From positions 1-22,757 of the forward strand of contig DASVLX010000307.1 of NCBI GenBank assembly GCA_036384655.1: a stretch of 22,757 nucleotides of DNA, in the 5' to 3' direction. Made by a program: the position numbers and the translations under genes. The DNA comes from DASVLX01 sp036384655. Lineage in GTDB: Bacteria; Actinomycetota; Actinomycetes; Mycobacteriales; Pseudonocardiaceae. This document shows positions 8,457 to 15,622 of this stretch, piece by piece. The stretch's first letter is position 1. Each line of letters begins with the position of its first letter. The notes beneath the pieces are model-generated. The model did no database searches. It was not told where the DNA came from and saw only the letters and a program-made list of their open reading frames with translations.

Positions 8457-8586
8457 CGGCCTCGCCGCGCTGGTGGCGCGGGTTTCGACAAAGACCAAAC
8501 TGGGAAAACCCCCTCGGGGCGACCAGACACAGTGGACGACCAGACGCCGTCGGCGCTGTGGATGAGCGATCGGAGGGACAGCGGCA

Positions 8587-9129
8587 ATGAACTTCCGGGA
8601 TTTTGGGGGCCGGCGCCGATTGCGGTCGGCGATCGCGAACATGATCACGGCAATTCGCCGCCGCGAACCCGCCGACGCCGCCGAACCGCTGGAGGTGCTC
8701 GCGGCGGCCTCCACCGGCACGGTGCGGACCTGTGTGCTCGAACTGGCCGGAGCCAACGCGGACATGCTGCGGGCGCTGCGCGAGCGATTGCCCGGCGGCA
8801 GACGAGATCCCGAATGGCAGGAGACCGGGCATCCCGGCGCCGAAACCGTGGTGACCGTGCAGAGCGTGGCCTCCGACGGCACACCGATCGACATCGACGA
8901 CATCGACCCGCCGCAGCGGACCGCCACCCGGGTCGTGCTGGCGCTCGCGAACGGCAATCCGGGCGATGCCGGCATTCAGCTGGACATCGCTGCCGAGGCC
9001 GACGAACCGGACGTGCTCCGGGAGGTGCTCGCGCACACCGTCGTGTGGACGCTGGAGTTGCTCGACCAGTGCGCGGCGTCGAACCGGCCGGTGCCGGCCT
9101 GGCTGCGGCCGGTGCTCACGGACCACTGA
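8587..9129 (+). CDS. Hypothetical protein, 180 aa
   Basis: The start is clear: ATG 8587 with GGAGGG at 8571-8576. The product begins with a basic helix (RRRLRSAIANMITAIRRR). A predicted alpha/beta body follows with an acidic segment (DGTPIDIDDIDPP) and a long C-terminal helix (VLREVLAHTVVWTLELLDQC). I do not recognise a family. There is no signal peptide and no clear membrane segment, so it is probably cytosolic. Codon use has the strong G/C third-position bias of the neighbours, so it is a real gene. It is divergent from the ligase and ends 6 bp from the convergent dehydrogenase gene. Confidence 0.75.
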   Translation: MNFRDFGGRRRLRSAIANMITAIRRREPADAAEPLEVLAAASTGTVRTCVLELAGANADMLRALRERLPGGRRDPEWQETGHPGAETVVTVQSVASDGTPIDIDDIDPPQRTATRVVLALANGNPGDAGIQLDIAAEADEPDVLREVLAHTVVWTLELLDQCAASNRPVPAWLRPVLTDH

Positions 9130-9135
9130 GGTGCG

Positions 9136-10017
9136 CTACTCGGCCTTTCCCGCCGGGTTCGTGAAGGCGAACGCCACCGCCGCCATGTCCTCCCGGCCAT
9201 GTCCGGCGCGCTCGGCCGCCAGGAACTCGTCGCGGAGGGCGCTCATCAGCCGGGCGTCGGTGCCGGTCTCGCGCATGGCCGCGGCGATCAGTTCGGCGTC
9301 CTTGCGGGCCCCGGACAGGCCGAACGCCGGCGCGAACTCGCCTTCGATGATGGCCCGGCCCTTGACCTGCGCGTACTGGCTGTCCAGCGGGCCACCGGAG
9401 ATCGCGTCCAGCAACAGGGCGGGATCGACGCCCAGGTTCCTGGCCAGCGCGATGCCCTGCGCGACCCCGGCGGTGACCGACAGCACCCAGGAGTTGGCGA
9501 CCAGCTTCAGCCGGTGGCCGTCGCCGGGGCGTTCCCCGACCCACACCGTGCGGGCGCCGATCGCGTCCAGTACCGGGCCGGCCGCGTCGCGTAGCGTGCT
9601 CGGGCCGCCGACCAGCACGGTGAGCTTGCCGTTCTCGGCCGGCTGCCGGGTGCCGAGCACCGGCGAGTCCAGGAAGCCGACACCGTATTGGCTGGCCAGC
9701 TCGGCAAGCCGCGCGGTGGCGTCCAGGCCGACCGTGCTGGTCTGCATCCACAGCGCGTCCCGGCGCATCGCGGGCAGCGCCCGGGTCATCACCTCGGTGA
9801 CCGCGTCGGCGTCGAACAGCATGGTGACCACGACGTCCGCGTTGGCCACGGCGGCGACCGGGTCCTCGTGCACCGTGATGCCATCCGCGGCGAGCGGCCG
9901 GGCCCGGTCCGCGCTGCGGTTCCACACGCCCACGTCCAGCCCGGCGCGGGCCAGGCTGCGCGCCATGCCGGCGCCCATCAGGCCGGTGCCGAGCACCGTG
10001 ACCCTCTTCGTGCTCAC
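9136..10017 (-). CDS. NAD(P)-dependent beta-hydroxyacid dehydrogenase family protein
   Basis: 293 aa from GTG 10017, with GGAGG 9 bases upstream. The N-terminal Rossmann domain begins VTVLGTGLMGAGMARSL (residues 6-22); VWNRS after the second strand suggests NADP preference. The family motif GxGxxxKxxxN is intact: Gly165, Gly167, Lys171 (catalytic) and Asn175. The C-terminal all-helical domain follows. Relatives are 3-hydroxyisobutyrate dehydrogenase, tartronate-semialdehyde reductase, GLYR1-type succinic/glyoxylate reductases and imine reductases; the substrate cannot be assigned. Its start overlaps the polX stop by 4 nt (GTGA), so translation is probably coupled to polX. Confidence 0.87.
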   Translation of the reverse strand: MSTKRVTVLGTGLMGAGMARSLARAGLDVGVWNRSADRARPLAADGITVHEDPVAAVANADVVVTMLFDADAVTEVMTRALPAMRRDALWMQTSTVGLDATARLAELASQYGVGFLDSPVLGTRQPAENGKLTVLVGGPSTLRDAAGPVLDAIGARTVWVGERPGDGHRLKLVANSWVLSVTAGVAQGIALARNLGVDPALLLDAISGGPLDSQYAQVKGRAIIEGEFAPAFGLSGARKDAELIAAAMRETGTDARLMSALRDEFLAAERAGHGREDMAAVAFAFTNPAGKAE

Positions 10018-11780
10018 CTTGTGGTTCCTCCGATCCTGCTGCTCTCCGGCGATCGGGCGGCCGCCCGCGGCTTGGCGAGGAACCGCCGCAGCTCGTCCAG
10101 CGACCGAGTGTTGATCACGTCCGCCGGGCCGGCCCAACCGCGTTGGGCGGTGGCTACCCCCAGCCTCATATTGTCCAGGTGCGGCACGGCGTGCGCGTCG
10201 GTGTCGATCGCCAGTGCCACACCGGCATGCCGGGCCCGCGCCACCAGGTCGCCGTTGAGGTCCAGCCGCTCCGGGAACGAGTTGACCTCCAGGGCGGTGC
10301 CGGTGCGGGCGGCCGCCTCGAACACCGCGTCGAGATCGACGTCGACGGCCGGCCGGCCACCGATGATGCGGGTCGTCGGGTGCCCGATGATGTTGACGCA
10401 CGGATTCTCGATCGCCCGGATGAACCGCCGGGTCATCTCGTCGCGTGGCTGCCGGAAATGCGAGTGCACGGACGCCACCACCACGTCGAACCCGCGCAGG
10501 AACTCCTCGTCCCAGTCCAGCGAGCCGTCCGGCTGGATGTTCAGCTCGGTACCGTGCAGCAGCCGGATGCCGGCGGTGCGGTCCAGCTCGCGGATGCGTT
10601 CGCGCTGCGCCAACGCCTTCTCCCTGGTCATGCGTTGCATGTAGAGCAGCGGGGCGTGATCGGTGATCGCGTAGTACTCGTAGCCCCGGGCCCTGGCGGC
10701 GGCGACCATCTCCTCCAGGCTCGCGACCCCGTCGGTCAGGTCGGTGTGGGTGTGCAGATCACCCCGGATGTCGGTCAGCTCGACCAGTTCGGGGAGCTGA
10801 CCGGCGAGCGCGGCCTCGACCTCCCCGGTGTCCTCCCGCAGCGTCGGCGGGATCCACGGCAGCCCGAGCCGGGCGTAGACCTCCTGCTCCGTCTCCGCCA
10901 CGATCAGTTTGTCGGTCTCGACGTCGAACAGGCCGTACTCGGACAGCTTCAGCCCGGCCCGCACGGCCATCTGCCGGATCTTGATGTTGTGGCTCTTCGA
11001 GCCGGTGAAGTACATCTGCGCGGCGCCCCACACCTCCGGCTGGACCACGCGCAGGTCCACCTGAACGCCGGTGGTGGTGACGATCGAGGTCTTGGCCGGA
11101 CCGTGCACGAGCACCCGGTGCACCAGCGGCAGGCCGACCAGCGCGGCCATGATCGTCTCGGGGTCGTGCGACGCGACCAGCAGATCGATGTCGCCGATCG
11201 TGTCCCGCATCCGGCGCAGCGAGCCCGCGTAGCAGGCGCGCAGCGTCTGGGGCAGCGCGCGCAGCCGGTCGAGCACCTGCTCGGCCAGGCCGAGCGCGAG
11301 GCCGATCTGGATCCGGTCGCCCGCCGCGTGGGCCTCTCGGATCGACTGGGCGAGGTTGTCCTCGCTGCGCTCGCCCCAGCCGCGCAGGTCCCGCAGCCGG
11401 TGCTCGCTCAGCGCGTCGAGCAACTGCTCCAGCGAGGTGATGCCCAGTTCCTCGTAGACCTGATGCGCCCGGCGCGGTCCCAGCCCCGGCACGGTGAGCA
11501 GGGTGCGCAGCCCGGCCGGCACCCGCGAACGGAGATCCACCAGCTCGGTCACCGATCCGGTGTCCAGGAACTCGACGATCTTGTGGGCGATGTGGCTGCC
11601 CACGTTCGGGATCGTGTCCAGTGCCTTCTCGTTCATGCCGCCGATATCGGTCGGGTAGCCCTGGACGGCCCGCATCGCCTTCTCGTAGGCGCGCACCTTG
11701 AACGGCGGACCACCGGATATCGCGAGCAGTTCGGCGAACTCGCGCAGCATGTCCGCCACGGCGTCGTTCGTTCGGTCCAT
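10014..11780 (-). CDS. polX: PolX family DNA polymerase with PHP exonuclease domain
   Basis: 588 aa from ATG 11780 (TACCGT lies 6 bases upstream and no Shine-Dalgarno is needed). Domains: pol-beta-like 8-kDa helix-hairpin-helix region (1-80) and fingers with a second HhH (TVPGLGPRRAHQVYEELG, 96-113). The palm carries Asp197, Asp199 (GDIDLLV) and Asp242 (VDLRVV) as catalytic metal ligands. The C-terminal PHP domain (about 338-570) has its metal ligands intact: His343, His345, His375, Glu412, His439, His467, Asp528 and His530. It should therefore be both a gap-filling polymerase and a Mn-dependent 3'-5' exonuclease of base-excision or end-joining repair. It is followed by the coupled dehydrogenase gene and is divergent from hpf. 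Confidence 0.93.
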   Translation of the reverse strand: MDRTNDAVADMLREFAELLAISGGPPFKVRAYEKAMRAVQGYPTDIGGMNEKALDTIPNVGSHIAHKIVEFLDTGSVTELVDLRSRVPAGLRTLLTVPGLGPRRAHQVYEELGITSLEQLLDALSEHRLRDLRGWGERSEDNLAQSIREAHAAGDRIQIGLALGLAEQVLDRLRALPQTLRACYAGSLRRMRDTIGDIDLLVASHDPETIMAALVGLPLVHRVLVHGPAKTSIVTTTGVQVDLRVVQPEVWGAAQMYFTGSKSHNIKIRQMAVRAGLKLSEYGLFDVETDKLIVAETEQEVYARLGLPWIPPTLREDTGEVEAALAGQLPELVELTDIRGDLHTHTDLTDGVASLEEMVAAARARGYEYYAITDHAPLLYMQRMTREKALAQRERIRELDRTAGIRLLHGTELNIQPDGSLDWDEEFLRGFDVVVASVHSHFRQPRDEMTRRFIRAIENPCVNIIGHPTTRIIGGRPAVDVDLDAVFEAAARTGTALEVNSFPERLDLNGDLVARARHAGVALAIDTDAHAVPHLDNMRLGVATAQRGWAGPADVINTRSLDELRRFLAKPRAAARSPESSRIGGTTR

Positions 11781-11786
11781 CTCTCG

Positions 11787-11792
11787 ACGGTA
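11787..11792 (-). promoter_or_regulatory. -10 element of polX, leaderless spacing
   Basis: TACCGT (minus strand) ends 6 bases before ATG 11780. A -35 is not obvious. The 151-bp gap to hpf also holds a GGGTAC (11844-11849) on the plus strand that could be a stress-sigma -10 for hpf, but without a matching -35. Confidence 0.4.
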
Positions 11793-11931
11793 GAAACTGT
11801 GTCGCCGCCGTGGGTAGGGGCTTACGGCCCGGCTGACTTTTCCGGGTACGTGGCCGGGACCTTCTTCTCTGCCCGATCGGGCGTCATCGTGCCAATGTCC
11901 ATAACAGCGGCTGGAGCGGGGAGGACTGGAC

Positions 11932-12765
11932 ATGCTGCGACAGGAAAAGCGGGAGATGATGGTCCGGATGTCCGCCAACGATGTCCGGGTCTCGGGCTCC
12001 AGCGCGCTGCCGCCGGCAGCCGCCGAATACGCCCGCGCCAAGATCGGTTCGGTCATCCGGCATTCCCCCGAACCGGTGATGTCCGCGCGGGTCAAACTGA
12101 CCAGCCACGCCGGCCCCACTCCGGCGCGGCCCGTTGTCGCGCAGGTAAACCTCGACGTCAACGGCCGGTTGGTGCGGGCCACCGCCGAGGCGCCGAGCGC
12201 GGCGGAGGCCGTCGACGCCGTGGAGGCCAAACTGCGCCGCAGGATAGATCGGGTCGCCCGGCAGCGCGATATGCGATGTGGTGAATCCTCCCGGTCCCAG
12301 CGGCATTTCCAGTCGCCAGAATGGCGGCATGGCGCCGAACCCGGTCACCGGCCCGGTTATTTCCCGCGTCCCACCGGCGAGCGTGAGATCGTCCGGCACA
12401 AGTCGTTCCCATTGATCCGGCTGGACCTGGACGAGGCAACCTGGGAAATGGATCTGCGGGACTACGACTTTTTCCTGTTCATCGAGTCCGGCAGCGGCCA
12501 GGACAGCCTGCTCTACCGTGCCGACCCGACCGGGTATCGGCTGATGCAACTCGACCCGTCGGCGCGCCAGCGGCTGAGTCCGTTCGGCGCGCCGGTCACG
12601 ATCAACGAACAGCCGGCGCCGACGTTGACGACGGCCGAGGCGGTCACGCGGCTGAACACGACCAACGAGCCGTTCCTGTTCTTTCAGGATGCCCAGCGGC
12701 GGCGCGGCAGCGTGCTGTACCACCGCTACGACGGGCACTACGGACTGATCACACCGGACGGCTGA
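11932..12765 (+). CDS. hpf: Long ribosome hibernation factor (HPF/RafH-like) with two C-terminal domains
   Basis: 277 aa; ATG 11932 with GGGGAGG seven bases upstream. Residues about 14-110 are the S30AE/YfiA-type domain that sits in the 30S decoding channel. A His/Arg/Pro-rich linker (115-150) follows. Two copies of the C-terminal dimerisation fold come next: 151-208 (FPLIRLDLDEATWEM...DYDFFLFI...YRLMQL) and 219-277 (TLTTAEAVTRLN...PFLFFQ...YHRYDGHYGLITP). The second copy matches the usual long-HPF tail; the first is a diverged duplicate. This resembles the mycobacterial hypoxia factor RafH. The protein should silence and protect ribosomes in dormancy. I looked for a DosR box upstream and found none convincing. 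Its end overlaps the convergent acyltransferase gene by 17 nt. Confidence 0.85.
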   Translation: MLRQEKREMMVRMSANDVRVSGSSALPPAAAEYARAKIGSVIRHSPEPVMSARVKLTSHAGPTPARPVVAQVNLDVNGRLVRATAEAPSAAEAVDAVEAKLRRRIDRVARQRDMRCGESSRSQRHFQSPEWRHGAEPGHRPGYFPRPTGEREIVRHKSFPLIRLDLDEATWEMDLRDYDFFLFIESGSGQDSLLYRADPTGYRLMQLDPSARQRLSPFGAPVTINEQPAPTLTTAEAVTRLNTTNEPFLFFQDAQRRRGSVLYHRYDGHYGLITPDG

Positions 12766-14125
12766 GCACGGCCCACGCAGATGCCGGGCGCGGCGCGAGC
12801 CAGGTACCGGCCGCCAACAGCACGGCGCCGACACCGTAGGCGCTCAGCGCCGCGCCCGGAATACTCCCCGACGGTGCGAAACCGTTCACCGCGAACAGGT
12901 AGAGCGCCCAGCCGACCGCCAGCGCACCGGCCCCGAGCAACGGCCAGGACCAGCGGCGTTGCGTCAGCGTCTTACCGTGCGGTTGAACGACCAACAGCCT
13001 GCGAGCGAACGGGCGCAGCCAGCCCAGCACCGCGATCAACACGATCAGCAGCACGCCGACGATGGCCGCCCAGGCGAACCTCAGACCGATCCACGGCAGC
13101 GAGGCCACCGGCAGGCGGGGCATCCACCCGGTGACGTCGAGCGCGATCGCCGCCGGAATGACCGGCGCCATATGCCACAGATACGCCAGCATCACGCCGC
13201 GTCCCGAGCGTGCCAGCGCTGGCTGCCAGCCACGGCGGCTGAGCCACCGGTCCACCGGACCCGACACCGCGACGACCAAGGCGGACTGGGCGAGCGCGAA
13301 GCCGAGCAGCGCCACCGACGGCGGCGACGTGTTCGACAGGCGCTGGCCGGTGAACCCGGTGCCGGTGCCGACCAGGAGCACCGGGAAGCCGCCCAGCCAC
13401 ACGGCGGCCGCCCAGCCCGACGCGCCGATCAGGAAGAGCGCGGCGGGCAGCCACCGGAGCCTGGCGAACGTGCCGTCCTGCCAGGCGATCCCCAACTGAT
13501 GCGCCACACCCCAGACCAGCAGGTAGTTCGCCCAGCCGACGATCGCCAGATGCCAGTCCAGCACGGCCAGATCGACCAGCACGGCGGCGGCCGCCATCAC
13601 CGCCGGAACCCACAGTCCCCAGCGCCGGTGCGCCGCGTAGAACACCGGGGTCAGCGCGGCGACCAGCAGATACGTGGGCAGGAACCAGAGGTGCAGCGCG
13701 ACCGCCCAGCCGGCCAGACCGAGCGTGCCAGGATCAACGCCGGCCGCCCGGGCGACCATGGCGGCGGCGCAGCCGACCAGGATGTAGACCGAGGTCGGGA
13801 CCGTCAGGCGCACCACCCGGTGGCGCAGCCACTCGTCCCAGTTGGGCCGTGCGGTCGCCGACCACGACGCGGCATTGGCATAGCCGCCGACCAGGAAGAA
13901 CACCGGGATGACCTGGAATCCCAGTACTACCCAGCCGACCCAGGAGATGCCCAGCACGTCCTCGGTGTGGAACTGGCCATGCTCGTAGTAGATCGACGCG
14001 GCCAGCCAGTGACCCACCGCCACCAGCACGATCGACACCAGCCGGAACAGGTCGACCGCCGGGCTGCGACCGTGTCGTGGCCGCGCGGCGTCGGGCGTTT
14101 CCGGTGTCATGGGCCCCGGTGTCAT
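12749..14125 (-). CDS. Membrane acyltransferase (acyltransferase-3 family)
   Basis: 458 aa from ATG 14125; ATG 14110 is also possible, and neither has a strong Shine-Dalgarno. A short polar N-terminus leads into RSPAVDLFRLVSIVLVAVGHW, which carries the arginine and His of the OafA/YrhL-type family. FFLVGGYANA, then RHRVVRLTVPTSVY and about ten hydrophobic segments, continue to the C-terminus. Such enzymes move acyl groups (often acetyl) across the membrane on to sugars, peptidoglycan, antibiotics or lipids; nothing here tells the acceptor. It stands alone on the minus strand, convergent with hpf. A perfect palindrome (14264-14277) lies 139 bp upstream. Confidence 0.85.
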   Translation of the reverse strand: MTPGPMTPETPDAARPRHGRSPAVDLFRLVSIVLVAVGHWLAASIYYEHGQFHTEDVLGISWVGWVVLGFQVIPVFFLVGGYANAASWSATARPNWDEWLRHRVVRLTVPTSVYILVGCAAAMVARAAGVDPGTLGLAGWAVALHLWFLPTYLLVAALTPVFYAAHRRWGLWVPAVMAAAAVLVDLAVLDWHLAIVGWANYLLVWGVAHQLGIAWQDGTFARLRWLPAALFLIGASGWAAAVWLGGFPVLLVGTGTGFTGQRLSNTSPPSVALLGFALAQSALVVAVSGPVDRWLSRRGWQPALARSGRGVMLAYLWHMAPVIPAAIALDVTGWMPRLPVASLPWIGLRFAWAAIVGVLLIVLIAVLGWLRPFARRLLVVQPHGKTLTQRRWSWPLLGAGALAVGWALYLFAVNGFAPSGSIPGAALSAYGVGAVLLAAGTWLAPRPASAWAVLSRPV

Positions 14126-14171
14126 GGCGTGCCCCGATCCGGTCGGAGAACCAGGAAACAGGGGTGAAACA

Positions 14172-14262
14172 GCCTGCCCGAGGGACACATCCCCGTCATC
14201 CGACGGTGGGTCAAGCGAGGCCGAGGAGCCGCCCCTAATCCAGTTCGGGCCCTCGGGCAGGC
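14172..14262. repeat. 91-bp segment with perfect 13-bp terminal inverted repeats
   Basis: GCCTGCCCGAGGG (14172-14184) recurs as its exact complement CCCTCGGGCAGGC (14250-14262), 65 bp apart. The inside carries no gene. There is no clear flanking target-site duplication. It may be a small MITE-like element or a long-stem regulatory structure. It fills part of the 289-bp gap (14126-14414), whose remainder holds no convincing gene. One short minus-strand reading frame (about 14325-14408, containing PEGFKALLSRFRTSLLAA) could be a gene remnant. Confidence 0.5.
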
Positions 14263-14263
14263 C

Positions 14264-14277
14264 ACCGGTTAACCGGT
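14264..14277. promoter_or_regulatory. Perfect 14-bp palindrome ACCGGTTAACCGGT
   Basis: A full dyad with no mismatch, next to the 91-bp inverted-repeat segment and upstream of the acyltransferase gene. Size and symmetry suit a dimeric repressor site. No regulator gene is adjacent. Confidence 0.4.
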
Positions 14278-14414
14278 ATCAATCAGCATGCCTTCGGAGC
14301 ATCGGCGCTGTCCACGGCCCTTGGTCCCGCAGCTACGGGGACGATGGATCTTGCGCCGCGAGCAACGATGTCCTAAACCGAGACAGCAGCGCCTTGAATC
14401 CCTCCGGCACCGCG

Positions 14415-14669
14415 TCAGGAGAGCCAGAGCACGACGAGGATGTCGACGCGCCGCTGATCGTCAAGGATCAGGTAAACGATGTCGCCCTCGTTGTCGGGTC
14501 CGAAACTCATCGCGCGCATGGGGCTGTCCGGGCTCTGTCGGTTGTAGGGCGCACCGTTCCACGGCGCCAACTCGAGTGTCGTGCGGGCCTCAGCGAACGG
14601 GACAAGGGCTTCGGTCGGCAGTGCGTTGATCTGAGGTTGAGACTGCTCGTCGGTGGTGACTTTGTACAC
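14415..14669 (-). CDS. Small RelE/ParE-like protein, putative toxin of a DUF6247 pair
   Basis: 84 aa from GTG 14669, starting 4 bases after the stop of the DUF6247 gene. The order of predicted elements is that of the RelE/ParE fold: strand (MYKVTTD), two helices (QINALPTEALVPFAEARTTLEL), a loop (PWNGAPYNRQSPDSP), then three strands (MRAMSFG, DIVYLILDD, RRVDILVVLWL). It resembles small actinobacterial hypothetical proteins found behind DUF6247 genes. By analogy it would be a toxin acting on mRNA or gyrase, but the catalytic residues of RelE are not identifiable, so the activity is inference. There is no separate promoter and translation is probably coupled to the upstream gene. Confidence 0.65.
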   Translation of the reverse strand: MYKVTTDEQSQPQINALPTEALVPFAEARTTLELAPWNGAPYNRQSPDSPMRAMSFGPDNEGDIVYLILDDQRRVDILVVLWLS

Positions 14670-14673
14670 GCGG

Positions 14674-15012
14674 CTACAGGCCCAGTCGTGCTTTCGTCTG
14701 CCTCAGGGGTTCGTTGGCTGGCACGGCCTTGCCGGTCAGCTGGGCGGCCGCACGCCTGTACATGGCGCGATGCTCCTCCGCGCCTGCTGCCGCGGTCAGC
14801 CGTGCCACCCGTCGCCAGGAGTCGAGAGTTTCCAGCACCTCGGTCAGGTCCAGGGTCTCGGTGGCCTTGGCCATGACCGCACGCCATTGCCGGTCGAACT
14901 CGGCCGCCTCTTCCGGGATCAACGCCGCCCGCACCTCTGCCGGCGAAGCGTTGCTGAACGACGGTCCGGAACGGCCGTTGCGCGGCTCTGGAGTCGCTGC
15001 TGCCGTGGTCAT
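14674..15012 (-). CDS. DUF6247 family protein, putative antitoxin
   Basis: 112 aa from ATG 15012, apparently leaderless. A flexible N-terminus of about 20 residues precedes the DUF6247-type core: SPAEVRAALIPEEAAEFDRQWRAVMAKATETLDLTEVLETLDSWRRVA, then EEHRAMYRRAAAQLTG and a charged tail. It is predicted all-helical. A second family member sits at 20141-20464 with the same block order. It is the first gene of a two-gene operon with the RelE/ParE-like gene, an antitoxin-first order typical of type II systems. The promoter consists of two direct repeats, which suits autorepression. No classical DNA-binding motif is obvious, so the antitoxin role is inference from context. Confidence 0.7.
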   Translation of the reverse strand: MTTAAATPEPRNGRSGPSFSNASPAEVRAALIPEEAAEFDRQWRAVMAKATETLDLTEVLETLDSWRRVARLTAAAGAEEHRAMYRRAAAQLTGKAVPANEPLRQTKARLGL

Positions 15013-15018
15013 GGTTAC

Positions 15019-15047
15019 AACATAACCAACAGGACCAACATAACCAA
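15019..15047 (-). promoter_or_regulatory. Repeat-built leaderless promoter/operator of the DUF6247 pair
   Basis: On the minus strand, TTGGTT (15047-15042), 17 bp, then TATGTT (15024-15019), then 6 bases to ATG 15012. Both elements lie in copies of a 12-bp direct repeat with an 18-bp period (AACATAACCAAC on the plus strand at 15019-15030 and 15037-15048). In addition GGTTA-TGTTG-TAACC forms an inverted repeat across the -10, ending at the start codon. Any protein binding the repeat would block the promoter. Confidence 0.6.
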
Positions 15048-15061
15048 CGGACTGAGCCGGA

Positions 15062-15544
15062 CTAGAGCTTGTAGCCGATCTTGCGGAGGAGTTGCTTCCG
15101 ATCGGCCTGGTCCTCGGCGGTCTCGACGCCCAGGGGCGGCTCGCCGTCGATCACGCCGGCGATGCCCCGGCCGAGGTCGCTCTGCGCCACCAGAACCTCG
15201 ACGGGGTTGGCGGTCGCGCAGAAGATCGTGCACAGCTCGGGCACCTGCCGGATCGCGTTGAGCACGTTGACCGGGTAGCCGTCCCGCAGGAACACGATGA
15301 ACGAGTGACCGGCGGCCAACTCCACGGCGTTCTTGGTGGCCAGGTCCTCCAGTTCGGCGTCATTGCCGGAGTGGCGCACCAGGCGCGCGCCGGACGCCTC
15401 GCAGAACGCCAGCCCGAAGTGGAGATACGGGCTGACTCCGACGAGGGCTTCGTGCAGGTCCTCGACCGTCTTGATGAAATGGGACTGTCCAATGATCACG
15501 TTGAGGTCATCGGGCTTCTGGATGCGCACCGCGGTCAGTTCCAC
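15062..15544 (-). CDS. Adenosine-specific kinase family protein (PF04008-like)
   Basis: 160 aa from GTG 15544. The longer open frame reaching 15787 runs through the tRNA gene and is an artefact. The sequence fits the small family called adenosine-specific kinase from an archaeal structure: VRIQKPDDLNVIIGQSHFIKTVEDLHEAL, then FGLAFCEASGARLVRHSGND, then HSFIVFLRDGYPVNVLNAIRQVPELCTIFCATANPVEVLVAQ, ending in RKQLLRKIGYKL. Length equals the family norm (about 160). The true reaction in bacteria is not established to my knowledge. It is divergent from the tRNA gene. TAGCAT exactly 7 bases before GTG 15544 suggests a leaderless mRNA. DUF6247 starts 49 bp downstream on the same strand but has its own promoter. 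Confidence 0.8.
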   Translation of the reverse strand: MELTAVRIQKPDDLNVIIGQSHFIKTVEDLHEALVGVSPYLHFGLAFCEASGARLVRHSGNDAELEDLATKNAVELAAGHSFIVFLRDGYPVNVLNAIRQVPELCTIFCATANPVEVLVAQSDLGRGIAGVIDGEPPLGVETAEDQADRKQLLRKIGYKL

Positions 15545-15551
15545 ACCGGCG

Positions 15552-15557
15552 ATGCTA
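15552..15557 (-). promoter_or_regulatory. -10 element of the adenosine-kinase-family gene
   Basis: TAGCAT on the minus strand, 7 bases before GTG 15544, with no Shine-Dalgarno sequence and no clear -35. It supports the short start and a leaderless transcript. Confidence 0.4.
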
Positions 15558-15622
15558 GCCAGCGTCGACCAGCCGGACCGGGCCGGAGCCGCCCACCCCT
15601 GACCGGTAGGCTGAGTGCGCAT

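Noticed and set aside
11850..11880. DosR-type box upstream of the hibernation factor
   Set aside because: A GGGAC half-site is present, but the partner half-site at the required spacing is missing.
12959..14167. 402-aa frame antisense to the acyltransferase gene
   Set aside because: Low-complexity Arg/Gln/His composition typical of a shadow frame; the minus strand has clear membrane segments.
14109..14876. 255-aa plus-strand frame over the DUF6247 pair
   Set aside because: It has no family resemblance and runs antisense to two better-supported small genes.
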